49,692 nucleotides of DNA. Source: CAZTAO01 sp964611645 (GTDB taxonomy: Bacteria > Armatimonadota > UBA5829). The stretch's first letter is position 1. Every line of letters begins with the position of its first letter. Shown in pieces: positions 15,649-23,724 of the stretch. The position numbers and the translations under genes were made by a program. The stretch spans positions 1 to 49,692 of the forward strand of contig CAZTAO010000036.1 in NCBI GenBank assembly GCA_964611645.1, given 5' to 3'. A model generated the notes under the pieces. The model was not told where the DNA came from. It searched no databases and saw only the letters and a list, made by a program, of their open reading frames with translations.

Positions 15649-18282
15649 ATGCGTTATTCAAAGCTCCTTATTGCTCTGCTGCCCCTTGTTTGTCTCTTCA
15701 CATTCTGCTGCGCGGCGAACTGTGCGATCACGGAGGCAGTGTCGGTGACCCCTACGGGTCACATGGCCAGCGGCACGTCTCTGTTCCCCGCTATCTCCGG
15801 CGATGGGAGATACGTAGCGTTCTCATCAAATGCCAACAGTCTCGTAGAGGGCGTCACCGACGGTCACTATCAGATATTCCGACGGGATACCCAGACTAAC
15901 ACCACCACCCTCATATCGGTCGCGACTGACGGCGACGAAGCAAACGCTGACTGCAACAACCCATCCATGAGCGCGGATGGACGGTTCGTGGTCTTCACAT
16001 CAGGCGCAACCAACCTGGTCTTGAACGTAGGAGACGGCATATACCAGATATACCTGAGAGACACGCAGTTGGGCACTACGACGCTCGTGACGAAGTCCGC
16101 CACGGGCTGGGGAAACGCCTATTCCGACTGCGCGGTGATCAGCGCTGACGCGAACTTTGTTGCCTTTCACTCGGGGGCCTCCAACCTGATAAGCGGTTCT
16201 GGACCGACGGAATTCGCCCAGGTATACATCTGGCAGCGCACACCGGGCTCATTGTCGTTAGCTTCCCGAACTCCCTCAGGCGAGCGCGCCAACGGCAACT
16301 CGTGGTACCCCTCCATCACCTCCACAGGAGACCTCGTGGCATATTACTCTCAAGCCACAAACATTCTCGCCGGAATTACTACACCCCAGATATACTTGCA
16401 GGACAAGTACCAGAATTGGTTGGTCTCGCGTGACTCGGCAGGCAACCCGGTGTCGGGTTCAGTGGCCTACAGAGCTGCAGTCAACTCCAACGGCGGCCTC
16501 GTGGCATTCTCGACCGATTCCGCGAACGTAATGCCGGGTGTTGGCGATGGCGTTCACTACCAGGTGTACATCAACTACCCATGGGGCGGCACCAACGAAC
16601 TCGTCTCGACTTCCTATCCATACGATGGCAAAGCGGGTGACGGCGACTCATTCAACCCGACATTCGGCGACAGCATGTACGTAGCTTTCTTCTCGACCTC
16701 AAGCAATCTCCATCCCTTGGTAACCACATCAGGTGGCCATCATCTATACGTCCGAGACCGCTACACCGGTATAAACGACTTGGTTTCCATCGGCTATGAC
16801 GGTATACCGCGACCGGACACCGGCTTCAGAATTGCCGCTCTTAGCGCTGATTCACGATACATCGCATTCCAATCAGGCACCTCCGGCCTGACCTCAAGTC
16901 CCAGCTATGGATTCTGGCAAGTCTACAAACGTGACACAGTGCAAGCGCCACGCAACGTCAGCCTGACACCATCAACCGGAACCATTCCCGCTGGCCCGGC
17001 GACATTCTCAGCAGTCTATAATGACCCCAATGGCCCGCAACGAATGCGCAAACTGTACCTGCTGATAAACGACTCAATGACCCAATCCAACGCCGTGCTT
17101 CTTGTGTATGACGTGCACAACTATCGTGCGTATCTCAAGAACGATGCCAATACCAGTTGGGGGACGGGGTATGAGCCTGAAACCGACGTGGTAATGGAGA
17201 ACAGCCAGTGCAAAGTCTACCTCAAAGACACAGAATTGATAAACGGCGATACCCAGGCCACATTCAAGTGGCGGATCGAACTCAAGGCCCCGTTCTCGTC
17301 CAAGCAGTTGAACGCCTACATGTATGTTCAGGATGACACCCTCCTCACTGACGGCTGGGAGCAAATGGGCTTATATCACAACGTCAAGCCGCAAGTGGTA
17401 AGCATAGCGCCGAACAGTGGCGCTGTGCCCATCGACTCCCAGACCACCCTCACAAGTGTCTATCGCGACCTCAACGGCTATGCCGACCTGCGAAAGTGCT
17501 ACCTGGTGCTGTGCGAAGGGTTTGACCAGGCAAACGCGGCGTTATTGTTCTACGACAGGACCACAAACAAGGTCTACCTCAAGAATGACGCCAACACAAG
17601 CTGGGGCACCGGATATGCAGTGGGCACGGACATAACCCTGCAAAACAGCCAGTGCGTCGTGTACGTGAAAGACATCGCTGTAAACGGCTCGGGCAATGAC
17701 CTGACTATCCAATGGTCACTCAAGCTCAAGCCCTCGATGACCGGCAAGAACTTGTATAGTTGGATGTATACGGCGGATATGGCCGGGCTGTACGATGGCT
17801 GGAAGAAGTTGGGAACACACTTTGCGCCTGTTGCGCCTACTTGCATCAGCGTCACTCCTTCCACCGGGAAAGTACAGACGGGGCCCCCATTGGTCTTCAC
17901 CTCTACCTACGGCGATAGCAACGGCACTTCCGACATCTACCAGTGCTACTTCCAAATGGGCCAGACGGGCAGTCTGGCCAACGCTGTCTACGTCCTCTAT
18001 GACGCCAAACAGGGGAAAGTATTCCTGCGCAACGATGGCAACACCAGTTGGGGGACAGGCTACGCTCCGGGAGCCTCGGCCTCCCTCGAAAACAGCCAAT
18101 GCATTGTCCATCTGAACAACACCACGCTAAGCGCGAGCGACACCGATAACCTGATCGTTTCCTGGAGCATCACCCTCAAACCCGTCTTCATAGGCAAGCT
18201 CCTGGGACAGAGAATGTACTGCCGCGACAACGAATACCTCAACAGCGCCTGGAAGCTGAAAGGCTATGTGCGGGGGATGTAG
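15649..18282 (+). CDS. Secreted PD40/TolB-like propeller protein with three copies of an unassigned ~148-aa domain
   Basis: An 877-residue protein with a signal peptide (MRYSKLLIALLPLVCLFTFCCAANC). Residues 30-430 contain repeated blades of the PD40/TolB kind, each with an SGDGRYVAFSS-like strand and a YQIFRRDTQT-like strand. From residue 434 on, three consecutive copies of one domain follow (about 434-580, 581-729, 730-877). Each opens with a TPSTG-type strand and carries NDANTSWGTGY (NDGNTSWGTGY in copy three) and ENSQC or QNSQC. I do not recognise this domain; it could be an immunoglobulin-like or carbohydrate-binding fold. GGAGGAG lies eleven bases before the start. A secreted or surface-bound binding protein is the cautious reading. 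Confidence 0.75.
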   Translation: MRYSKLLIALLPLVCLFTFCCAANCAITEAVSVTPTGHMASGTSLFPAISGDGRYVAFSSNANSLVEGVTDGHYQIFRRDTQTNTTTLISVATDGDEANADCNNPSMSADGRFVVFTSGATNLVLNVGDGIYQIYLRDTQLGTTTLVTKSATGWGNAYSDCAVISADANFVAFHSGASNLISGSGPTEFAQVYIWQRTPGSLSLASRTPSGERANGNSWYPSITSTGDLVAYYSQATNILAGITTPQIYLQDKYQNWLVSRDSAGNPVSGSVAYRAAVNSNGGLVAFSTDSANVMPGVGDGVHYQVYINYPWGGTNELVSTSYPYDGKAGDGDSFNPTFGDSMYVAFFSTSSNLHPLVTTSGGHHLYVRDRYTGINDLVSIGYDGIPRPDTGFRIAALSADSRYIAFQSGTSGLTSSPSYGFWQVYKRDTVQAPRNVSLTPSTGTIPAGPATFSAVYNDPNGPQRMRKLYLLINDSMTQSNAVLLVYDVHNYRAYLKNDANTSWGTGYEPETDVVMENSQCKVYLKDTELINGDTQATFKWRIELKAPFSSKQLNAYMYVQDDTLLTDGWEQMGLYHNVKPQVVSIAPNSGAVPIDSQTTLTSVYRDLNGYADLRKCYLVLCEGFDQANAALLFYDRTTNKVYLKNDANTSWGTGYAVGTDITLQNSQCVVYVKDIAVNGSGNDLTIQWSLKLKPSMTGKNLYSWMYTADMAGLYDGWKKLGTHFAPVAPTCISVTPSTGKVQTGPPLVFTSTYGDSNGTSDIYQCYFQMGQTGSLANAVYVLYDAKQGKVFLRNDGNTSWGTGYAPGASASLENSQCIVHLNNTTLSASDTDNLIVSWSITLKPVFIGKLLGQRMYCRDNEYLNSAWKLKGYVRGM

Positions 18283-18339
18283 CTGGGGAGCAGAGATCGC
18301 AGGAAGCAGAGAAGCCGAGTAGCTGAGGATGTGCTAGAT

Positions 18340-18364
18340 GGGGCGGGATATTATATCCCGCCCC
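18340..18364. repeat. Perfect 25-base palindromic hairpin between convergent genes
   Basis: The arms GGGGCGGGATA (18340-18350) and TATCCCGCCCC (18354-18364) are separated by TTA. It sits between the convergent propeller and trpB genes and could stop transcription both ways, but neither strand has a T-run after it. A second copy with the same GATG lead-in lies at 34219-34243, so it is a dispersed element. Confidence 0.7.
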
Positions 18365-18379
18365 AACTTCTCTTCCGAA

Positions 18380-19717
18380 CTAGCCCTGGTCGCAGGAGGA
18401 GCAGCCGCAGGTTCCGTTGGTGCTCTTTACTTCACCGGCCAGGAACGAGTCGTAGGCTCCGAGATCCAAGAAGCCGTGGCCGCTGAGGTTGAACAGGATC
18501 ACCTTCTCCTGGCCCTCTTCCTTGGCCTTGTTGGCTTCGACTATCGCCTGGCAGATCGCGTGAGATGACTCCGGCGCGGGGAGGATTCCCTCTGTTCGGG
18601 TGAACAGGATCGCCGCATTGAAGACATCTATCTGATCGACCATCGCGGCCTCGGCCATGCCCTTGTTAACCAAAAGGCTGACAAGCGGGGCCATGCCGTG
18701 GTATCGCAGGCCACCGGCGTGGATTGCGGGCGGCATGAAGTTTGCGCCAAGGGAATGCATCTTAAGCAGCGGGGTCTTGCCCGCCGTGTCGCCGAAGTCG
18801 TAGTCGTACTTGCCTTTGCTGAGGCTCGCGCACGCAAGCGGCTCGACGGCAATTGCTCGCACGTTCTTGCCAGCAGCCTTGTCCGCCATAAACGGCATCA
18901 CCATACCGCCGAAGTTGCTTCCGCCTCCGACGCAGCCAATGACCACGTCAGGATAAACCCCTGCCATCTCCATCTGCTTCTTGCTCTCCAGGCCGATAAC
19001 CGTCTGATGCAAAACCACATGGTTGAGAACGCTGCCCAGGGAGTACTTGACGTCGTCGTGCTTCATGGTATCTTCAATGGCTTCGCTGATCGCCATTCCG
19101 AGACTGCCTGAGCAGTTCGGGTCTTTGGCCAGGATGCTCTTGCCGAAGTCGGTCGCATTGCTGGGGCTGGGGAATACTTCCGCCCCATAAACATGCATCA
19201 GTGACTTCCGGTAGGGCTTCTGGTCAAAGCTGCAGCGGACCATATAGACCGTGCACCCGACTCCGAAGAAGCTGCAGGCCATCGAGAGCGCGCTTCCCCA
19301 CTGGCCCGCGCCGGTCTCCGTGGCGATGCGCTTTGTGCCCTCTATCTTATTGTAATATGCCTGCGCCAGGGCGGTATTGAGCTTGTGGCTCCCGGCTGGG
19401 CTGGCTCCCTCATACTTATAGTAGATCTTCGCGGGAGTTCCAAGCGCTTTCTCCAACTCGGTCGCGCGGTACAGAGGTGTGGGTCGCCACAAGGCAAGCT
19501 TGTCGCGGATGGGGTCGGGTATCTGGATCCACCGTTCCGCGCTCATCTCCTGTTCGAGTATGTGCATCGGGAATATCGGCGCCAGGTCTTCCGGCCCGCA
19601 CGGCTGCCTCGTGGCAGGATGAAGCGGAGGAGGAGGTGGCTCGCCAAGGTCGGCGGCGATATTGTACCAATGCGTGGGAATGTCATTCTGGCTTAGTAGA
19701 AACTGTCTCTGCTCCAT
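18380..19717 (-). CDS. trpB: Tryptophan synthase beta chain, TrpB2 type
   Basis: A 445-residue pyridoxal-phosphate enzyme of the long TrpB2 class, which joins indole and serine to tryptophan without a classical TrpA partner. The PLP lysine is Lys112 in GSHKLNT, and the phosphate-binding loop is CVGGGSNFGG. ETGAGQWGSAL and the C-terminal LSGHGFLDL are typical of the class. TrpB2 is commonly encoded alone, as here, away from other trp genes. The start at 19717 has GAGGGG upstream and a promoter at 19752-19780; a longer open frame reaches 20086 but would run back past the promoter. The C-terminus ends in a cysteine-rich tail, TCGCSSC, of unknown use. It might have another beta-replacement substrate. 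Confidence 0.92.
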   Translation of the reverse strand: MEQRQFLLSQNDIPTHWYNIAADLGEPPPPPLHPATRQPCGPEDLAPIFPMHILEQEMSAERWIQIPDPIRDKLALWRPTPLYRATELEKALGTPAKIYYKYEGASPAGSHKLNTALAQAYYNKIEGTKRIATETGAGQWGSALSMACSFFGVGCTVYMVRCSFDQKPYRKSLMHVYGAEVFPSPSNATDFGKSILAKDPNCSGSLGMAISEAIEDTMKHDDVKYSLGSVLNHVVLHQTVIGLESKKQMEMAGVYPDVVIGCVGGGSNFGGMVMPFMADKAAGKNVRAIAVEPLACASLSKGKYDYDFGDTAGKTPLLKMHSLGANFMPPAIHAGGLRYHGMAPLVSLLVNKGMAEAAMVDQIDVFNAAILFTRTEGILPAPESSHAICQAIVEANKAKEEGQEKVILFNLSGHGFLDLGAYDSFLAGEVKSTNGTCGCSSCDQG

Positions 19718-19751
19718 AGTTGGTTGCCCCTCGTCTCTGATGAGATAACAT

Positions 19752-19780
19752 ATTATATCCCGTCGCCGCGTACTAAGCAA
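19752..19780 (-). promoter_or_regulatory. Predicted promoter of trpB
   Basis: On the minus strand TTGCTT (complement of 19775-19780) and a perfect TATAAT (complement of 19752-19757) are 17 bases apart. They lie 35 bases before the trpB ATG, which supports the start chosen for that gene. Confidence 0.6.
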
Positions 19781-19967
19781 GTGTGGCTGCATGTTTAAGA
19801 AAGCAAGTCGGGGCAACACTGCCACTGTGCACTGCCCCACCACACCAGATTCTTCACATCCGAAGAACAAAAACGGCAATCCTTGCTGCGCGGTTTCGAC
19901 TATGGTGATTGTCACTGAACGCTTGCCGCTGTGGCGGGGCGTTGTGACCCGACGTCGGAGTGCTTGA

Positions 19968-22184
19968 ATGTACCGAAAACTCGTCTGGTGGATAATCGCC
20001 GGCCTGCTTGTTGTTGGGCTGGGCGCTTTGTCGGCGTCCGCACAATGCGATGGCCGTAAATGGGCGCTGCTGGTTGGGGTGAGCAACTATGAAAACCCCG
20101 ATATGAGCAGCGTGCCGTACGCCGCTGTCGACATAAAGTCGGTATCGGCTACCCTCACAGCCTATGCCGGTTACTCTGCCGATAACGTGTTTGTCATGAC
20201 CAGCGATCTCAAGTCAGGCTCCAACCGCCCCACAAACCTCAATGTTTTCAAGCGGCTCGATGCCCTCGGCAGACTTATGCGTCCGGATGATACCCTCCTT
20301 GTCTACTTCTCCTGCCACGGCTTCAACCGCAACGGCAGGCATTACCTTGCAACAGTGAACACCGACCCAGCCAGCACAGAGACTCTGGAGCTCAGTTCGG
20401 TTCCTCTGGAGATGCTAAGCGCCAAGATGGCCAAGCTTCAGGCGAAGCAATTGGTGTTTGTAGTAGACGCCTGCCGGAACGACCCGGTGCGCGGCAAGGG
20501 CGACCAGGACAACATCCGCACCTCCGACTTCTCCAAAGGTATAATGCTGGCGGCCACTACCTCCGGAGGCAACGTGGGTGGCGCGGCGGTGCTCTTTGCC
20601 TGCTCCGAGGGAGAACGGGCGTACGAGTGGCCGGAGAAGCAGCACGGGGTGTTCACGTATTACCTTGTCCAGGGTCTCAAAGGGCTGGCGGCGGAACCCG
20701 ACGGCGAACTCACAATCACCAGCCTCGCTGCATATATCCAGGAGCGCGTGGCGAGATGGGCGGCTGAGCGGTCCAAGAAGCAGACCCCCGACTTGAGGCT
20801 ACAGGGATCAGCGAAGATGCTACTCGCGCGATTCCAACGCCCCGCAAGCAAAACAGCTTCGACGGGCGGGGTCGTCAAGCTGCGGTCCACTATTGCCAAG
20901 TTGAGGGTCAGAACCAATCCACCCGGCGCGGAGGTCTTTGTCAATGGCAAAGCGCTGCCCGGCCGAACTACTCCGTGCGAGTTGGCGTTCGATCTGGAAA
21001 TAGCGAAATCCAGGCAAATGGATGTCGGGGCGCAGCTTGCAGGCTACAAGACCGTGCTCGCGGAGGTTACTCTCGAACGCGGGAAGACCACCAGCATAAA
21101 CCTTGCGCTAAAGAAGACGCCCAAAGGCAGCGCCGTGGTTACGGTAAGCCCCAAAGCAAAGACCCCGGCGAAGCCTTCGCCCAAGCCTGCAGCCACCACA
21201 CCGCCGAAGCCCACGCCGGCTCCGCTGCCGAACTCGTCCACAACAAGGCTGGCGATGGCTCTGCCCAATCCTCCCGCGTCGCCGCCTCTTGCCACACAGA
21301 ATATGTACCAACTAAGCAGTTCCTACCCCACCCACACCAGCACGGTGACCTCGGTTGATTTCAGTTCCGACTGCAGCACACTGGCTTCAGGCTCCTGCGG
21401 AGGGGCCGTGGTCCTGAGAGACATGCGCAGCGGCAGAGAGACCCGCACTATGTTCGACCGAGGCCACACGGTCTCAAGCCTGTGCTTCAGCCCAGACGGA
21501 AAGCTGCTGGTCGCTGCGGGTTCCGACGGCACTATGAACATCTGGAGGGTCCGCGACGGCGTTCTCCTGACCACCTGCAAAGGCCACAGCGGCCCGGTGA
21601 CCTGCGTCCGCTTCAGCCCCGACAGCAGCAAGCTGGTGACCGGCGGGCTGGACTCTTCGGTGCGGATATGGGATGTGGATACTGGCCTGTGCAGACGACT
21701 ACTCAGCGGCCACATGCGCGGGGTGCTGAGTGTAGACATCAGCCCCGACGGCTCAACTCTGGCAAGCGGCAGTGACGATGGAGTCGTGAAGCTGTGGGAA
21801 GCTGCCACGGGCAGGGAGAAACCATCCTCGATAAGCCATCCCGGCGCAGTCTCCAGCGTTCGGTTCAGCCCGAACGGCAAACTGCTGGCAACCGGCGGGT
21901 ACGATTGCGCTGTGAGGTTGTGGGAGACAGGAAACAGCAGGCTCCTGCGGGAAATGTCCACCGGAGATGCCTGGGTGTTCGACCTGTGCTTCTCGCCGGA
22001 TGGTTCGCGGGTGATAGCCGCCGCCGGTGACAAGAGCATCCGGGCGTGGGACACCACCACCGGAGCCGAGCTTCGGCCACTCTTGCAGGAGAGCGGGGTG
22101 AAGTCGGTAGCGATAAGCCCGGATGGGTCCACCCTGGCTGCAGGCGGAGTAGACGGCAGCCTCACGATTTGGCGGGGAAACTGA
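19968..22184 (+). CDS. Secreted caspase-like peptidase with PEGA domain and seven WD40 repeats
   Basis: A 738-residue protein with a signal peptide (residues 1-27, ending ASAQ). A peptidase C14 (metacaspase/orthocaspase) domain spans roughly residues 30-285, with the catalytic pair His117 (SCHGFN) and Cys169 (VDACRND). A PEGA domain follows (LRVRTNPPGAEVFVNGKALPG, about residues 310-375). Next is a Pro/Lys/Thr-rich linker, then seven WD40 repeats from about residue 445 to the end, enough for one closed propeller. Orthocaspases with WD40 sensors are known in multicellular or complex bacteria, but usually inside the cell; the signal peptide here points outside the cytoplasm. CGGAG lies eight bases before the ATG. 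Divergent from trpB; the target of the peptidase is unknown. Confidence 0.88.
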   Translation: MYRKLVWWIIAGLLVVGLGALSASAQCDGRKWALLVGVSNYENPDMSSVPYAAVDIKSVSATLTAYAGYSADNVFVMTSDLKSGSNRPTNLNVFKRLDALGRLMRPDDTLLVYFSCHGFNRNGRHYLATVNTDPASTETLELSSVPLEMLSAKMAKLQAKQLVFVVDACRNDPVRGKGDQDNIRTSDFSKGIMLAATTSGGNVGGAAVLFACSEGERAYEWPEKQHGVFTYYLVQGLKGLAAEPDGELTITSLAAYIQERVARWAAERSKKQTPDLRLQGSAKMLLARFQRPASKTASTGGVVKLRSTIAKLRVRTNPPGAEVFVNGKALPGRTTPCELAFDLEIAKSRQMDVGAQLAGYKTVLAEVTLERGKTTSINLALKKTPKGSAVVTVSPKAKTPAKPSPKPAATTPPKPTPAPLPNSSTTRLAMALPNPPASPPLATQNMYQLSSSYPTHTSTVTSVDFSSDCSTLASGSCGGAVVLRDMRSGRETRTMFDRGHTVSSLCFSPDGKLLVAAGSDGTMNIWRVRDGVLLTTCKGHSGPVTCVRFSPDSSKLVTGGLDSSVRIWDVDTGLCRRLLSGHMRGVLSVDISPDGSTLASGSDDGVVKLWEAATGREKPSSISHPGAVSSVRFSPNGKLLATGGYDCAVRLWETGNSRLLREMSTGDAWVFDLCFSPDGSRVIAAAGDKSIRAWDTTTGAELRPLLQESGVKSVAISPDGSTLAAGGVDGSLTIWRGN

Positions 22185-22227
22185 GGGCGGCCTGTAGCCT
22201 ATGGCCAATGGCCAATGGCAGTTTTCG

Positions 22228-22860
22228 TTAGTTCGACGACAGCCACTGCAGGAACGAGCACCAGTTGTCAAAGACTCGGTCGTCTGAGACTTTGGCCAGG
22301 TTATCACTTGTTTCCGCACCCCAGGTTACCCCTACGAACCTCACCCCTGCCCCATTCGCCGCGTCTGCGTCGAATAGGCTGTCGCCCACGAATACCGCTT
22401 CATCTGAATTCACGCCCAACACGGACAACGCATTGGTAACGCACTCCGGATGAGGCTTGGGCTGGTCGACATCATCACACGTTACCACCACGCCAAATAG
22501 GCTATCTACGCCCAACTCCTCTAGTTGCCGCAACGCCGATTTCCTGCGCTTGGAAGTCACTACCGCAAGCTTGCAGCCCTGGGATCGCAACGTCTCGAGC
22601 ATCTCGACCGTCCCCGGAAACAGTTCGGGTTCAAGCCCAGTGTATACGCTGCGGTAAGCCTCCTGCCACTGCTCGCCACGCTCCCCGGCCAGTATCCGAG
22701 CCTCATCAGCCAGCGGCAGACCGATCAGCCCGCGCATTTTGTCGGCGTCAAAAGGCAGCCCCAAAACAGAAGCCGCATGCTCAGCGACTCGGAGAATGTC
22801 CGGGACACTGTTGAGGAGTGTGCCGTCGAAGTCAAATAGGATTGCTTTGGTCTGGGGCAT
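22228..22860 (-). CDS. HAD-superfamily hydrolase (phosphoglycolate phosphatase-like)
   Basis: A 210-residue phosphatase of the HAD subfamily with a helical cap. Motif I is LFDFDGTLLNS with nucleophile Asp10 and acid/base Asp12. Motif II is VVTSKRR, motif III the Lys of QPKPHPE and motif IV FVGDSLFDADAA. It should remove phosphate from a small metabolite such as phosphoglycolate. The start overlaps the stop of the upstream membrane-protein gene by one base (TGATG at 22862-22858), so the two are co-translated. The C-terminal WCSFLQWLSSN is ordinary. Convergent with the caspase gene; the 43 bases between hold short CCAATGGCCA repeats. Confidence 0.9.
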   Translation of the reverse strand: MPQTKAILFDFDGTLLNSVPDILRVAEHAASVLGLPFDADKMRGLIGLPLADEARILAGERGEQWQEAYRSVYTGLEPELFPGTVEMLETLRSQGCKLAVVTSKRRKSALRQLEELGVDSLFGVVVTCDDVDQPKPHPECVTNALSVLGVNSDEAVFVGDSLFDADAANGAGVRFVGVTWGAETSDNLAKVSDDRVFDNWCSFLQWLSSN

Positions 22861-23513
22861 CAGCGTATGCCACTTCCGTTGGGGTCTGGCCGTGCATCGG
22901 TCCGTTGGCCGCCGGATTGTGGGGCTTGTGCCGTTTCGGACCTGTGCTCGAAGTACTCGCCAGCCACTAGCGGAAGCGATAGGAGCAGGACAAACACAGC
23001 AAACACCAGGAACGCCCGCTTTCTTTCGCCTGAAGAAGGAGGCTCGGCGATGTCTAAGCCCTGCAGAGGATGGACTGCAATCAGACTGGCAACGACCTCG
23101 TCCATGGTTTCCGGCGGGGCAATTACGGTGATCCACGATGGACTGTATCTCTTGGCCTTTGTGAAGCGGATACGCAGCGACTGCTGCGCACAGCGGTGGA
23201 AAAGAAACGTGCTCTCGACCCGACGAATGGACTCCACAACATCCCAGGGAAACGTTCGCGCACCATCAAGAACGACGCCTTGCACGGTGAATTCGACGGT
23301 TGCGCGCGAGTTCTGTACAGCCCAAGCGATAAGGAAGACAGCCCACAATGCTGAGAGTTTCACGGCACCTCTTCCGTCCATAGGCAGATCCAGCAGCAGC
23401 AGTCCAGATATGGTAAGGACTGCAGCCGCCACTCCGAGGAGGGCAAGACCGATCTCCCCATCCACGATGGCCTCTCTGCTATTGACGCGGAGCTGCTTTG
23501 GATACTCTTCCAT
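22860..23513 (-). CDS. Membrane protein with PH-like domain, function unknown
   Basis: A 217-residue protein with two N-terminal membrane helices (IGLALLGVAAAVLTISGLLLL and LSALWAVFLIAWAV). A soluble middle part follows (VEFTVQGVVLDGARTFPWDVVESIRRVE to APPETMDEVVASL), whose strand order resembles bacterial PH domains that follow membrane hairpins. A third helix is at RAFLVFAVFVLLLSLPLVAG, with a polar tail. I do not recognise a named family. The ATG at 23513 has GAGG eight bases upstream; a GTG nine bases earlier is also in frame. A minus-strand TTGCGC/TAGGAT pair 18 bases apart (23535-23564) is a possible promoter. It is coupled to the HAD gene. Confidence 0.65.
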   Translation of the reverse strand: MEEYPKQLRVNSREAIVDGEIGLALLGVAAAVLTISGLLLLDLPMDGRGAVKLSALWAVFLIAWAVQNSRATVEFTVQGVVLDGARTFPWDVVESIRRVESTFLFHRCAQQSLRIRFTKAKRYSPSWITVIAPPETMDEVVASLIAVHPLQGLDIAEPPSSGERKRAFLVFAVFVLLLSLPLVAGEYFEHRSETAQAPQSGGQRTDARPDPNGSGIR

Positions 23514-23724
23514 TCCGTTCACCTCACGAGGGTTATCCTATCACAACAATCCAGGCAGGCGCAATGTGTGCCGCCCTCCAGGCAAGACACCTGGAGTGAT
23601 GAGGATCAGGGGGGATACCGCCTGCGTGCAAACAGTCAGATAGGAAAGCTTTTTGGCCTCTTCGCAATCGCATGCAGGAGTGTGGGGTACTAGGCACTAA
23701 GTAGAACCGTGTATCTCTTCGAAA

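Noticed and set aside
18340..18364. Intrinsic terminator between convergent genes
   Set aside because: The stem is strong but no T-run follows on either strand, and a second copy exists elsewhere, so I call it a repeat.
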